Notes: generated by a model not told the origin, from the sequence alone. Counted from the first letter of the stretch, positions 50,607 to 60,992 are shown. The stretch: DNA of 64,000 nt from Paenibacillus sp. ACRRY (GCF_022346995.1 NZ_JAKRNM010000001.1:248001-312000); one strand, 5' to 3'. Program-made: numbers and translations.

Positions 50607-52133
50607 ATGATGAATGTTTTGTTGGTGGATGACGAGCCGTGGGTACTTGAAGGCCTGAGAACCATGGTGAATTGGGATAAATACGGTTTTCGCATCTGTG
50701 GTGAGGCAGAGAATGGCAATGCCGCCTGGTCCATGATCGAAAGTCTTCAGCCGGATCTGGTTTTTACAGATATTCATATGCCATCCGTGAGTGGCCTCGA
50801 ACTGATCGACCGTTCCAAGCATGGGCTGGCCAAAGCACCACGATTCGTTATTTTAAGCGGATATGATAGCTTCGAGTATGTAAAAACAGCGCTGGAGCAG
50901 AGAGTAGAGGACTACTTGCTCAAGCCTATTGATGAGATCGAGATAGAAAAAGTGTTGGAACAAATGGGTCGTAAAATTCAGGAAGAACAGATTTCGGCAG
51001 CAGTACACCAGCGTGATCGTGCCCTGTATGTGAATTGTTTGTTTGATCGCCTGATTCAAGGGGAAGAGAGCATGGAGCTGCAAGCCGAAGTGAATACGAT
51101 GCTGCAAATGGAAGGCCATGAGGATATGGCCTGTCTTCTAATCACCACGGATATCAGTAAAGAAGACGTGAAAGAACGAATACACGCTTTTGGTGGTGTC
51201 CATTGGTCGGAACCTTTCGTGGATGCTGAAGGAAATATCGGAGTGTTCGCTGCCGATATTGATTATTCCTTGAAGCAGCTTGAGTCAATGGGCAGAAATA
51301 TATTGGAGATCTATGCCGGTCATTCGTCCATGATCGTAGCCATTGGAATTCATTCGGGTACAGAATTCGTTATGCGATCCGCATACGAGAGAGCTTTGTT
51401 CGCTCTAAGATGGAAGCGTTATCAGGGAGGGGGCGGATTTGTTCATCATCAGGATCTGCCGCAGAGTGACCCATTGGCCAGCGTAAATCAAAAAGCTTTA
51501 GCCAAACTGATGGAAGCCATTCTTTCAGGTGAACAGGATAGGTTGGAAGCGAAGATTCAAGCACTTCTTGCTGATTCTGACTTAGGACTACCCGTCTCCA
51601 ATATGGAATACGTCCGGGTTCAATTGCTTGCCCTTGAAATGAGTATTCTCAAGGAGTTGAAGGAGCTGGAGGGAGATATGGGCAGTTTTATGCTTGATGT
51701 TCAAAATAGGGCAGGCGGCATTACTAAAATCCACTCCTACCCAGCGTTTCGGGATTATGCACGTGTGTTAAGTTTGAACGCTTTGGAGGCTCTGCAGGAG
51801 CAGCGAAAAGAAAAGGAATGCAGCACCATTTTTCGTGTGGTGCAATACGTCAATCAGGAGTTCCGTCAAAAGCTGCAGCTTCAGGAACTCGCACAGCAAT
51901 TTCATATGAACGCCAATTATTTGGGGCAAGCATTCAAGCAGCAGACTGGCCAAACGTTTCGGGAATATTTAAACGATAAACGGATTGAGGAAGCGAAAAG
52001 GCTACTACGCCAAAGCTGCGCATGTATTGCTGATATTGCGGTACAGTCTGGTTATCCGAATGCAGACTATTTTGTAAGTCAGTTCAAGCGAATGACGGGC
52101 ATGGCACCTTCTGCATTTCGTAAGCAGCAATAG
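50607..52133 (+). CDS. AraC-type response regulator (YesN family), first copy
   Basis: A 508-residue regulator. The receiver domain (about 1-120) has DDEPW at 8-12 and phospho-acceptor Asp in LVFTDIHMPSVSG (about 55). A 260-residue middle region follows, then the AraC DNA-binding domain (about 410-508) with LAQQFHMNANYLGQAFKQQTGQTFREYL and a C-terminal ADYFVSQFKRMTGMAPSAFR block. GAGGGGGAAG lies upstream of two adjacent ATG codons (50607, 50610). It is the first of three signalling genes and probably activates the importer and xylanase genes downstream. Confidence 0.88.
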   Translation: MMNVLLVDDEPWVLEGLRTMVNWDKYGFRICGEAENGNAAWSMIESLQPDLVFTDIHMPSVSGLELIDRSKHGLAKAPRFVILSGYDSFEYVKTALEQRVEDYLLKPIDEIEIEKVLEQMGRKIQEEQISAAVHQRDRALYVNCLFDRLIQGEESMELQAEVNTMLQMEGHEDMACLLITTDISKEDVKERIHAFGGVHWSEPFVDAEGNIGVFAADIDYSLKQLESMGRNILEIYAGHSSMIVAIGIHSGTEFVMRSAYERALFALRWKRYQGGGGFVHHQDLPQSDPLASVNQKALAKLMEAILSGEQDRLEAKIQALLADSDLGLPVSNMEYVRVQLLALEMSILKELKELEGDMGSFMLDVQNRAGGITKIHSYPAFRDYARVLSLNALEALQEQRKEKECSTIFRVVQYVNQEFRQKLQLQELAQQFHMNANYLGQAFKQQTGQTFREYLNDKRIEEAKRLLRQSCACIADIAVQSGYPNADYFVSQFKRMTGMAPSAFRKQQ

Positions 52134-52165
52134 CCCCCCGGATAGATGAGAAGTACGAATGAAGG

Positions 52166-54004
52166 ATGGCGATAGCATATATGTTCAGAAAGATTCGTTT
52201 TCGCAGCATCGTAAACGATATTCCTTTGAATTACAAATTTATATTGATCTATATTATTGGTATTTTGCTTCCTATCTTTGTAAGCAATGTTTTGTTCATG
52301 GATCGGATGTCGGGGTTGATCAAGGAGCGGGAAGAGCAGAATTTACAAATCTCACTGGAGCGTGCAAGAAAGGATATCCATACGATGATTGATGGTGGCG
52401 TTGCCGTCAGTCATGCTTTGATTACGGACAAGTTGTTGTCTGAATCCATGGACCGGGTGTATGACAGTCAACTGGATTTCTATAACACACTCGATGATCA
52501 GCTGCGCCACCGGGTGACTTCCTATATTCCCGTGAACAATCAGATTCAGCGAATAGGAGTTTACACCGAAAATCCGACCATTGTGCCTGGTGGGGATTAT
52601 TATGTTCTGGACAATGACATACGCTCCAGAACCTGGTTCGAGCAGTGGCAGGCCGCTGGGGAAACCCTAAAAGTGCTTGCATACCGTGATCAAGCAACAA
52701 ATGATCGTGCTGCGACCTCATCGTATTTAAGCGTGATCGAAAAAATGGACTATTACAACGCCGACAACTCTTATCAGAAGTTGGTACGTATCGATTTTTA
52801 CCTCAATCGTTTCTATGATGTGATTGCCAGAGAAAAGAGTTCTCTCGATCTATATCTGGTGAATGCCCAGAATCAAATTATCGTGTCTGCGGATGACAAG
52901 TATCAGGGCGAGGTGGATCGTAGTTATGCAACATTCGATATGAGCAAGGCGGAAGACAAAGACCTACATACCGTACCAATCGGAAGTGCCAGTTATGTGA
53001 AGGGTTGGAAGCTCATTGGTGTTCCCCAGGGAACACGTGTCAAACAAGGGATGTTATCGATGCAGCTTTATTTTGGAATGCTGGCCGGGATTATTACCCT
53101 GATCACTTCCATCTTCATTTATGTCATGCTCCGTTCCTACAATTATCGTGTCAAACGGCTGTCGAGGCATATGCAGAAGGTGGGCAACGAAAAATTTGAA
53201 TTGATCAACATGGATGGTGGTCGAGACGAGATTGGTCATTTGATTGGCAATTTCAATATGATGACGGCACGAATCCACTCATTGATCAACAACGTGTACA
53301 AGCTTGAAATTCAGCAGCGAAGCCAGGAGGCTGAGCGCATTCGAGCTGAGCTTAATTTGCTGCAAAGCCAGATGAACCCTCACTTTCTATTCAATACATT
53401 GAATGCACTGCTAGTGGTTAGCACCAAAAATAACTATGCGGACGTGAAGGATATTATCAAGGATCTGTCCAAGCTGCTTCGCCGTCTGTTGAATTGGAAG
53501 GACGATGTGGTCACGCTGGAGGAGGAAATGAGTTTTACGGTTATGTACCTGGGTATTGAGAAATTCCGTTTCCGGGACAAGTTTGAATACTATATTGACA
53601 TCACTGAAGAGGCAAGGGGATATAAAATACCCAAAATGAGTATCCAGCAATTGGCGGAAAATGCTTGTAAACATGGCATCCAGGCTATTGAGGGACTTGG
53701 CTATGTGAAGATTCAAGCTGAAATTGTAAATGAGCATCTGCGTATAGTCGTATCTGACAATGGCAAGGGCATGGATAAGGAACGGCTTCAAGAGGTTTTA
53801 TATCACATGCGAAGCAAGGAAGAGAGCGGAGGATACAATATTGGAATACGAAATGTATATCGCCGCCTCGAATTGTACTACGACGATAAAGTGAATTTTA
53901 ACCTGGTAAGCAGGATTGGAGAGGGGACTGAGGTATCCTTCGAAATTCCGTTGCAATTGCTGGAACGTCAGGATGTAAAAGGAGGCGTGGACAATGGCAT
54001 TTAA
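52166..54004 (+). CDS. Sensor histidine kinase, YesM family
   Basis: A 612-residue membrane kinase. A helix at about 25-45, a 250-residue extracellular sensor and a second helix at about 300-325 lead into a HAMP linker. The His_kinase domain holds QMNPHFLFNTLNALLV (phospho-acceptor His, about 398-413), the N-box QLAENACKHGI and the G-box NIGIRNVYRRLEL. Its stop overlaps the second response regulator by 11 bases. ATG 52166 abuts GAAGG; ATG 52181 is an alternative start. Kinases of this class sense oligosaccharides or their binding proteins. Confidence 0.9.
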   Translation: MAIAYMFRKIRFRSIVNDIPLNYKFILIYIIGILLPIFVSNVLFMDRMSGLIKEREEQNLQISLERARKDIHTMIDGGVAVSHALITDKLLSESMDRVYDSQLDFYNTLDDQLRHRVTSYIPVNNQIQRIGVYTENPTIVPGGDYYVLDNDIRSRTWFEQWQAAGETLKVLAYRDQATNDRAATSSYLSVIEKMDYYNADNSYQKLVRIDFYLNRFYDVIAREKSSLDLYLVNAQNQIIVSADDKYQGEVDRSYATFDMSKAEDKDLHTVPIGSASYVKGWKLIGVPQGTRVKQGMLSMQLYFGMLAGIITLITSIFIYVMLRSYNYRVKRLSRHMQKVGNEKFELINMDGGRDEIGHLIGNFNMMTARIHSLINNVYKLEIQQRSQEAERIRAELNLLQSQMNPHFLFNTLNALLVVSTKNNYADVKDIIKDLSKLLRRLLNWKDDVVTLEEEMSFTVMYLGIEKFRFRDKFEYYIDITEEARGYKIPKMSIQQLAENACKHGIQAIEGLGYVKIQAEIVNEHLRIVVSDNGKGMDKERLQEVLYHMRSKEESGGYNIGIRNVYRRLELYYDDKVNFNLVSRIGEGTEVSFEIPLQLLERQDVKGGVDNGI

Positions 54005-55535
54005 AGTGTTGTTAATTGACGATGAACCTTTGGCGCTTGAGGGTCTGCAGTTATGGATACCATGGGAAAATCTTGGCTTTGAAGTGTGCGGGGTCTGCGG
54101 AAACGGTTCGGAAGGCCTTAAACAAATGGAGGAGCTGAAGCCCGATCTGGTTATGGTTGATATTCATATGCCGATGATGGATGGCCTGGAGATGATTGAG
54201 GAGTGGAGACGCAGGGGCAACGAATCTACCAAATTCATTATTCTTACAGGGTACAGTGATTTTGATTATGCACGAAAGGCACTTAAATATAGAGTTTCCC
54301 GGTATTTGCTTAAACCGCTGGACGAGGAACAGGCCGAGCTAGAGATCCGTCAGATGGGACAGGAACTGGCTAAGGAGAGGGAACAACTATACGTTGGTCA
54401 GGTGGCACGGAGAGAGAAGGAAAATTTGGCTATGAAAGAGGCTTTGATAGGCAAGGGTCTGTCCACAGAAGCAGCAAGTTTACTGGAGTCCCTGTCAAAA
54501 TCATCTGATGTTTGGAATGTATGCCTCGTTCAGATTGCAGCAGAGGATTATTGCAAGTGGAGCGCGATTGCTGCGGAATTCTTGGACAGATCCAAAGCCA
54601 TGTATGTGATTCGTTTGCGAAATGATCTTGTTTCCATCGTGTTTGGTAGTGCTGCATCTGCCTCCATGGGCACGAGCGACACGGCAAGACAGCGATTGGA
54701 GGGACTGGCTCGCCGCCTGGCGGGCTTTCGCGCATTTATGGCGATTGGTGAAGAAGAATCTTCACTTACTTGCATTCATCATTCCCTGGCGACAGCAGAG
54801 AAAGCGCTCCTGCATGCCTTTTATGAGGCGGAAAGGAACGGCGTGATGGATTATGACAGACTTAAGGATCTTAGGTTTCAAAGACAATACGATCAGGTAG
54901 AACTCCTGGAGAGAATTATGGGAGCATTTCAACTCATTGATCACGATGTCTACCGATCCGCAGTGGATTTTATTGAGCAGTCTTTTCGCCAGATACGAGT
55001 TCACCCGGAGGAGGCCCGCAAATTCCTGATCTACCTGCTTCATGAAATCCGAGCATACATGAGGGCCAAACTGGCGGAGGATGCAGGAGATTCGAACCGT
55101 CTGTTTGACATCCCGAATCTGGATGAACGCCTGCTGACATTGGATGATCTAATCGGCATGCTTCAATCGTGCGGTCGAGTCTGTTTTGAGCTTTTGCTTA
55201 AGGAGAATGCTTCTGAAACGCAAGGTATTGTACAGGATATCAACGATTACATTCATGAGCACTACCGAGAGGGATTGAGCATTAAATTGCTGGCGGAGCG
55301 TTTCTTCCTGCATCCGGCCTACCTGGGACAACTGCTCATACGCAAAAATGGGATTGGATTTAATGAACTATTACATAATTTGCGGATTGAGGAAGCTTGC
55401 CGTTTACTCCAATTGAATCAATACAAAAATAGCGAGGTCTCGGAAAAAGTGGGATATTCCACCTACCATCATTTTTTGAAGCAGTTTGAGAAAAGGCTGA
55501 ACATGTCTCCGAATGAGTATAAGAAACATGTATAA
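53994..55535 (+). CDS. AraC-type response regulator (YesN family), second copy
   Basis: A 513-residue response regulator. Receiver with DDEPL and phospho-acceptor Asp in LVMVDIHMPMMDG (about 55), then a middle region and the AraC domain (about 415-513) with LAERFFLHPAYLGQLLIRKNG and GYSTYHHFLKQFEKRLNMSPNEYK. AGGAGG precedes ATG 53994, which overlaps the end of the kinase. It is distinct from the first copy, so the kinase is flanked by two regulators. Confidence 0.9.
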   Translation: MAFKVLLIDDEPLALEGLQLWIPWENLGFEVCGVCGNGSEGLKQMEELKPDLVMVDIHMPMMDGLEMIEEWRRRGNESTKFIILTGYSDFDYARKALKYRVSRYLLKPLDEEQAELEIRQMGQELAKEREQLYVGQVARREKENLAMKEALIGKGLSTEAASLLESLSKSSDVWNVCLVQIAAEDYCKWSAIAAEFLDRSKAMYVIRLRNDLVSIVFGSAASASMGTSDTARQRLEGLARRLAGFRAFMAIGEEESSLTCIHHSLATAEKALLHAFYEAERNGVMDYDRLKDLRFQRQYDQVELLERIMGAFQLIDHDVYRSAVDFIEQSFRQIRVHPEEARKFLIYLLHEIRAYMRAKLAEDAGDSNRLFDIPNLDERLLTLDDLIGMLQSCGRVCFELLLKENASETQGIVQDINDYIHEHYREGLSIKLLAERFFLHPAYLGQLLIRKNGIGFNELLHNLRIEEACRLLQLNQYKNSEVSEKVGYSTYHHFLKQFEKRLNMSPNEYKKHV

Positions 55536-55665
55536 GAAAACCTTTTATAAAATGTGAACGGTTGAATCTATAGATTATAGATTGAAAACCTGAGTTTTTC
55601 TCGGAAAGAGCTATAATTCGGGTGTATTTTCCATTTACCATTAAATTTATAATGAAATTATTAAA

Positions 55666-55681
55666 ATGAAAGGGCTTTCAT
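55666..55681 (+). promoter_or_regulatory. CcpA-type cre site
   Basis: ATGAAAGGGCTTTCAT matches 15 of 16 positions of the cre consensus. It lies between the regulators and the importer gene at 55713, consistent with glucose repression of xylan use. Confidence 0.7.
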
Positions 55682-55712
55682 CAAGGGCGAGATCAAACTT
55701 TGGAGGTGCTTT

Positions 55713-57389
55713 ATGGGGGACAGTAAAAAGAAGTTTTTCCGTATGGGGGCAACCATGTTGTTGTCACTGAGCGTTGTGCTGGCTGGTTGTTCCGGTGGCA
55801 CAAATGACCCAGGCAGCGGAGAAGAGGGAAGTGGGACAGCGGTAGGGGCTGACAACCCGATAGAAATCTCGGTATTCCTAAACGAGGCCGGTCAACAGCC
55901 AACCGCTGACAACAAGATCTACAAAAAAATGAAGGAAGAGCTCGGCGTATCATTCAAATTCGAATTCCTGGCCGGTGACAAGAACCAAAAGCTCGGTGTT
56001 ATGATTGCTGGTGGTGATTATCCAGACCTGATCTCGGCGGATACCAAACTGACAGCTGCAGGTTCTGTCATTCCACTTGAAGATCTAATTGAGGAACACG
56101 CCCCGAATTTGAAGAAGCATTACGAGAAGTACTGGAATCAAATGAAGGACCCGAACGATGGGCATATTTACTACCTGCCGAACTATGGTGCATACAACGG
56201 CGAAGTAGCTGACACCTATTACAGCGGTCCTGCGTTCTGGATTCAAAAAGCCGTACTGAAAGAGTTCGGTTATCCGACTCCAAAAACACTGGACGAATAC
56301 TTCGATTTAATTGAGAAATACAAAGAGAAATATCCAACCATTGACGGTAAGCCGACAATTGGTTTTGAGGTACTGAACTATGACTGGAAAAACTGGGGCT
56401 TGTTGAACCCGCCTCAGCATTTGATCGGTCATCCGAATGATGGTGGTGTAGTTGTCAACGATGGCAAGGCGGAAATCTTCGCTGATAAGGATTATGCCAA
56501 AACGTACTATCAGAAGTTAAATGAAATCAATGCACAAGGCTTGCTTGATAAGGAAGCGTTTGCACAGAACTACGACCAATATATGGCCAAATTGTCCAGT
56601 GGTGCCGTACTCGGCATGTTCGATCAACATTGGAATTTCGGCAGCGCGGAAGATTCACTCATAACGCAAGACAAAATTGAACGCACTTATGTAGGTTTCC
56701 CGCTCGTGTATGACAGCAGCACCAAAGACTATTATCGTGACCGCGCAGCACTGAATCTCAACAATGGTTTCGGTATTACCGTGAGTGCCAAAGATCCTGT
56801 AAAAATCCTCAAAGTGCTCGATAAACTGATGGAGGAAGAATGGCAGAAAACACTCACTTGGGGCATTGTGGATGAAGACTATTATGTCAATGAAGAAGGC
56901 CGCTTCATGAAGACACAAGAACAACGCGACAAGGCAGCGGATGCTGCTTGGAAGCTTGCTAACAAAGCAGATGCATTTTATGGAACTGCACCGAAAATGG
57001 AAGGTTACTTTAGCGATGGCAACGCAACTTCGGCAAGTAATCAGCCAGAAGAATACCAGGCAAGCCTGAAACCGTTTGATAAGGAAGTTTTGGATGCATA
57101 TGGTTTCAACAGCTATATCGATTTCTTCAGTGCTCCACCGGAAAATCCAGTGACTTACCCTGCTTGGTCTGTCGACGTGGTAGAGGGATCTCCAGCCAAG
57201 ATTGCCAATACGAAGCTGAACGAATTGTCGACCAAATATTTGCCAAAAGCCATCTTGGCCGGTACATCAGAGTTTGACAATGTTTGGAACGAATACGTTT
57301 CCGAGATTCAAAAGCTTGACATCAAGGCATATGAAGATCGTATCAATGAAGTGTTGCAGTGGAGAATTGATAACTGGTCTGTGAAATAA
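55713..57389 (+). CDS. Extracellular sugar-binding lipoprotein (LplA type)
   Basis: A 558-residue lipoprotein. Signal peptide with lipobox VLAGC (Cys about 29). The mature domain contains the oligosaccharide-binding family blocks LGVMIAGGDYPDLI (about 94-107) and FQ-rich aromatic segments. GGAGG lies 6 bases before the ATG. It matches the LplA-type binding protein of aldouronate/xylo-oligosaccharide importers in Paenibacillus. The neighbouring GH10 and GH43 genes support xylo-oligosaccharides as ligand. Confidence 0.88.
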   Translation: MGDSKKKFFRMGATMLLSLSVVLAGCSGGTNDPGSGEEGSGTAVGADNPIEISVFLNEAGQQPTADNKIYKKMKEELGVSFKFEFLAGDKNQKLGVMIAGGDYPDLISADTKLTAAGSVIPLEDLIEEHAPNLKKHYEKYWNQMKDPNDGHIYYLPNYGAYNGEVADTYYSGPAFWIQKAVLKEFGYPTPKTLDEYFDLIEKYKEKYPTIDGKPTIGFEVLNYDWKNWGLLNPPQHLIGHPNDGGVVVNDGKAEIFADKDYAKTYYQKLNEINAQGLLDKEAFAQNYDQYMAKLSSGAVLGMFDQHWNFGSAEDSLITQDKIERTYVGFPLVYDSSTKDYYRDRAALNLNNGFGITVSAKDPVKILKVLDKLMEEEWQKTLTWGIVDEDYYVNEEGRFMKTQEQRDKAADAAWKLANKADAFYGTAPKMEGYFSDGNATSASNQPEEYQASLKPFDKEVLDAYGFNSYIDFFSAPPENPVTYPAWSVDVVEGSPAKIANTKLNELSTKYLPKAILAGTSEFDNVWNEYVSEIQKLDIKAYEDRINEVLQWRIDNWSVK

Positions 57390-57401
57390 AAACAACTTAT
57401 G

Positions 57402-57430
57402 TCAGGAAGGAAGATAACCTTCCTTCCTGA
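57402..57430 (+). promoter_or_regulatory. Intercistronic stem-loop between binding protein and permease
   Basis: A perfect 12-bp stem, TCAGGAAGGAAG (57402-57413) and CTTCCTTCCTGA (57419-57430), with TTCTTTTG after it. It could stabilise the upstream mRNA or partly terminate transcription, raising binding-protein levels over permeases. Confidence 0.6.
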
Positions 57431-57517
57431 TTCTTTTGAAACATGGTTATGGCAGATGTGTTCTGGTTGTTTCGACGTTTTCCTTTGATTATAAAGATGG
57501 ATAGGGAGCTTGATATT

Positions 57518-58483
57518 ATGGAGGAAATTGTAGTGGGTACCAAGCCGCTCCGCCCGAAGAAAAAACCGAAAATCAGGCGGATTACTTGGCAGAATATTAA
57601 AGCACAGAGACAACTCATTTGGATGTCTGTTCCTCTGCTTGCGTACATTATTGTCTTTGCGTATGTACCTGTATGGGGTTGGACGATGGCCTTTCAGGAT
57701 TATAAACCGGCCCGGAGTTTCTCGCAGCAGACGTGGGTAGGATTTAAGCATTTCCAATTTTTATTTACCGATGACAATTTTTTGCGAGTGCTTCGTAATA
57801 CGCTAGCCATGAGTGTCATCAACATGATTTTGGGTTTTGTAACCGCTATTGTTCTGGCATTGCTGCTTAATGAGATCAAGAAGGTCCTGTGGAAGCGGAC
57901 GGTACAGACGATCTCGTATCTGCCTCACTTCTTATCATGGATTATCGTTACCGGAATCGTAGCGACATCGCTTGCTTCTGACGGTATTGTCAACGATATC
58001 CTGATGAAATTGCATTTAATTGATGAGCCTATTCTATGGCTGACGGAAGGTAAGTACTTCTGGGGCGTTGTTGCAAGCTCCCACATTTGGAAAGAAGTTG
58101 GATGGAGTACCATCATTTATTTGGCGGCTATGGCCTCGATTGACCCGGCACAGTACGAAGCTGCCGACATTGATGGAGCTAACCGTTATCAAAAAATGTG
58201 GAATGTCACCTTGCCAGGAATCAAGCCTACCATTGTCATCCTGTTGATTATGTCGATTGGGCATATTCTAGAGGCCGGTTTCGAGGTTCAATATTTGCTG
58301 GGTAACGGATTGGTTGTTGACTGGGCAGAAACGATTGATATCTTTGTGCTCAAATACGGGATTGCACAGGGTAACTATTCGCTTGCGACTGCAGGCGGTA
58401 TATTCAAGACCGTGGTCAGCATTACGATGTTGCTTGTAGCGAATTGGACAGCCAAGCGGCTTGGGGAAGAGAGGCTCTTATAA
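57518..58483 (+). CDS. ABC transporter permease, LplB family
   Basis: A 321-residue permease. The EAA loop is YEAADIDGANRYQKMWNVTLPGIKP (about 216-240), preceded by six helices. A long cytoplasmic N-terminus (PLRPKKKPKIRR) precedes helix 1. ATG 57518 follows AGGGAG by 9 bases; the ORF opens earlier at 57443 without a site. Importer partner of the next gene. Confidence 0.88.
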   Translation: MEEIVVGTKPLRPKKKPKIRRITWQNIKAQRQLIWMSVPLLAYIIVFAYVPVWGWTMAFQDYKPARSFSQQTWVGFKHFQFLFTDDNFLRVLRNTLAMSVINMILGFVTAIVLALLLNEIKKVLWKRTVQTISYLPHFLSWIIVTGIVATSLASDGIVNDILMKLHLIDEPILWLTEGKYFWGVVASSHIWKEVGWSTIIYLAAMASIDPAQYEAADIDGANRYQKMWNVTLPGIKPTIVILLIMSIGHILEAGFEVQYLLGNGLVVDWAETIDIFVLKYGIAQGNYSLATAGGIFKTVVSITMLLVANWTAKRLGEERLL

Positions 58484-58484
58484 G

Positions 58485-59435
58485 ATGAAAAAAACACCAT
58501 TGTCCGGTTTAGGAAATACATCGGCGCTTTCGATACGCCGTCCTGGTGCCAGAGGCCTTGAACCGTTTCTGTTCGGCACCTTTAATACGATCTTCATGAT
58601 CGTGCTCGTAATTGTGACGCTGTATCCATTTTTGAACACCATTGTAGTTTCGTTTAATGCAGGGAATGACACCATTCGGGGAGGCTTATATTTATGGCCT
58701 CGTGATTTCACCTTGCAGAATTACAAAGCAGTTTTTGCTTCAGGCACGATCTATAATGCGTTTTTGGTTTCAGTTGCGCGGACCGTACTTTCAACACTGC
58801 TTAATATTTTCTTGACCACCATGCTGGCCTATACGCTGAGCCGGCGCGATTATATCTTCCGTAAGCTGATTACAACTGTTTTTGTACTGACCATGTATTT
58901 CAACGCCGGTCTGATTCCAGGATATTTCCTCATGAAGGATCTGCATTTGATTAACTCCTTCTGGGTGTATGTCCTGCCATCACTGGTAAGTGCGTTTAAC
59001 CTGATCGTCATTCGTACGTATATTTACACGATACCTGAAAGCTTGATTGAATCTGCGAAAATAGACGGTGCAGGAGATTTCCGGATTTTCTGGAAAATTA
59101 TTTTCCCGCTATGTAAACCTGTACTGGCGACCATTGCGCTTTTTGTTGCCGTCGGGGCTTGGAACTCCTGGTTTGATGCTTTTCTGTACACGTCGTCTCG
59201 TCAAGAGCTCAGCACGCTGCAATATGAATTGATGAAATTGTTGTCATCCAGTATGAACGCCAACAGCAATCCTTCCGTTGCCAATGGTATAGGGGCAGAG
59301 CATTCGACTCAGGTAACCCCAATTTCCATTCGTGCAGCCGTAACCATAGTAGCTTCCGTTCCGATTTTGCTTGTATACCCGTTCATGCAAAAATACTTTG
59401 TCGTAGGACTTAACGTAGGGAGTGTGAAGGAATAA
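58485..59435 (+). CDS. ABC transporter permease, YtcP family
   Basis: A 316-residue permease with EAA loop LIESAKIDGAGDFRIFWKIIFPLCKP and the conserved C-terminus FMQKYFVVGLNVGSVKE. ATG 58485 starts one base after the partner's stop; AGAGAGG lies upstream. No ATPase gene is present in the locus, so the general sugar ATPase (MsmX-like) encoded elsewhere should be used. Confidence 0.88.
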   Translation: MKKTPLSGLGNTSALSIRRPGARGLEPFLFGTFNTIFMIVLVIVTLYPFLNTIVVSFNAGNDTIRGGLYLWPRDFTLQNYKAVFASGTIYNAFLVSVARTVLSTLLNIFLTTMLAYTLSRRDYIFRKLITTVFVLTMYFNAGLIPGYFLMKDLHLINSFWVYVLPSLVSAFNLIVIRTYIYTIPESLIESAKIDGAGDFRIFWKIIFPLCKPVLATIALFVAVGAWNSWFDAFLYTSSRQELSTLQYELMKLLSSSMNANSNPSVANGIGAEHSTQVTPISIRAAVTIVASVPILLVYPFMQKYFVVGLNVGSVKE

Positions 59436-60992
59436 ATGTCACAGCTTCAAGTACAACAAATTCGCTATGCGAACCCGATTCTTCCCGGATTTTATCCGGA
59501 TCCGAGCATTGTGAAGGCAGAGGATTACTTTTACCTTGTTTGCAGTTCGTTTGAGTATTTTCCGGGGGTTCCGATTTTTCGGAGCCCGGATCTGATTCAC
59601 TGGGAGCAGATCGGCAACATATTGGATCGGGTAAGCCAGCTTGATTTGACTGGTCAAAAGAGTTCGGACGGGATTTATGCCCCTGCGCTGCGATACCACG
59701 AAGGTACGTTTTATATGATTACGACAGATGTTAGAGGTATCGGGAACTTCTATGTTACGGCAACCAACCCTGCGGGACCATGGTCTGATCCGATTCGCAT
59801 TCCGTATGGGGGAATCGACCCCTCTCTGTTTTTTGACGATGACGGGAAAGTGTATGTCACCGCTCAGCAAGGAGCGGACTACGATTCTCATGCCATTCAA
59901 TATGAGATCGACATCACGACAGGAGAGGCGTTGTCCGAACCACAGGTGGTATGGCACGGAGACGGTGGACCGTGGACCGAGGGGCCGCACTTGTACAAAA
60001 TCAACGGGATGTATTATATGATGTCTGCTTCCGGAGGGACGGCTAAGGAGCATCGCGAAATCATCGGTCGCAGCGAACATCCGTATGGTCCGTTCGAACG
60101 GTATCCAGAACCGATTCTGACTCACCGCCATTTGGACCACCCTATCCAGTATTTGGGCCATGCCGATCTGGTGGAGGATCATCACGGAGAATGGTGGGCT
60201 GTATTCCTTGGCGTCCGCTTGACAGAAGACGGATATAGCGTGCTTGGACGCGAAACATTCCTTGCGCCGGTTGTCTGGAATGAGGGCTGGCCGCACATTG
60301 ACAACAATGAAGGCACAGTAAGCCTGGACATGACGATTCAGCGAAAGCCGATGTCAGTTCCTTCTCAAGTGGATGGAAATGCAGCAATTGTTGCAGGCCG
60401 GGATGACTTCAATGAAGAACTGGGTCCGCAGTGGATGTTTGTGCGCAATCCGTCAGAAGGAGCATGCTCCATAACGGAACATCCGGGCTCATTGACACTT
60501 TACGGGCAGGAGGCAAATCTCAGCGACGTTGGTCAGATTACGTTTATTGGCCGCAGACAGCAGCATCTTCAGGCTTGCTATACAACCAGCATGACATTTG
60601 TGCCGACTGCGGATGGAGAAGAAGCGGGCATGTGTATTCGTCGGGATGAGGATGCGCATTATGAGCTTGGTGTTAAAAGGTCGGAAGGACGCAACCTCAT
60701 TTTTGCCCGTCTGACGGTACGTGAAGAGTCGAAAGTCGTGTACGAGAATGAGACAGAAGCAGAGCAGCTGTTCCTTCGGATTGAATCAACGGAGACGGAC
60801 TACAAACTGAGCTGCTCCTTGAATGAACAGGACTGGGTAAGTCTTGGAACGGGTTCAGCACGGGGCATCTCTCCGGAGGACTTTGTGCATAAAATGTGCT
60901 TTACCGGAGCGGTAGTCGGGTTATATGCCACTGGCAACGGCCAGGCAAGTCATTCACCTGCACGCTTCGATTGGTTCGATTATGAAATCTAG
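59436..60992 (+). CDS. GH43 beta-xylosidase / arabinofuranosidase
   Basis: A 518-residue cytoplasmic enzyme. The five-bladed propeller (about 10-310) shows the catalytic triad: base Asp in PGFYPDPSIV (about 17-19), pKa-modulating Asp in YGGIDPSLFFDDDG (about 130) and acid Glu in WTEGPHLYKING (about 190). A C-terminal beta-sandwich domain (about 325-518, DUF1349/concanavalin-like) matches the XynB-type GH43_11/12 group. It starts directly at the stop of the permease. It removes xylose, or arabinose, from the imported oligosaccharides. Confidence 0.9.
   Translation: MSQLQVQQIRYANPILPGFYPDPSIVKAEDYFYLVCSSFEYFPGVPIFRSPDLIHWEQIGNILDRVSQLDLTGQKSSDGIYAPALRYHEGTFYMITTDVRGIGNFYVTATNPAGPWSDPIRIPYGGIDPSLFFDDDGKVYVTAQQGADYDSHAIQYEIDITTGEALSEPQVVWHGDGGPWTEGPHLYKINGMYYMMSASGGTAKEHREIIGRSEHPYGPFERYPEPILTHRHLDHPIQYLGHADLVEDHHGEWWAVFLGVRLTEDGYSVLGRETFLAPVVWNEGWPHIDNNEGTVSLDMTIQRKPMSVPSQVDGNAAIVAGRDDFNEELGPQWMFVRNPSEGACSITEHPGSLTLYGQEANLSDVGQITFIGRRQQHLQACYTTSMTFVPTADGEEAGMCIRRDEDAHYELGVKRSEGRNLIFARLTVREESKVVYENETEAEQLFLRIESTETDYKLSCSLNEQDWVSLGTGSARGISPEDFVHKMCFTGAVVGLYATGNGQASHSPARFDWFDYEI

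Noticed and set aside
59439..60296. 285-residue minus-strand ORF inside the GH43 gene
   Set aside because: Shadow frame of a gene with intact catalytic motifs; composition is Arg-rich and unlike real proteins here.
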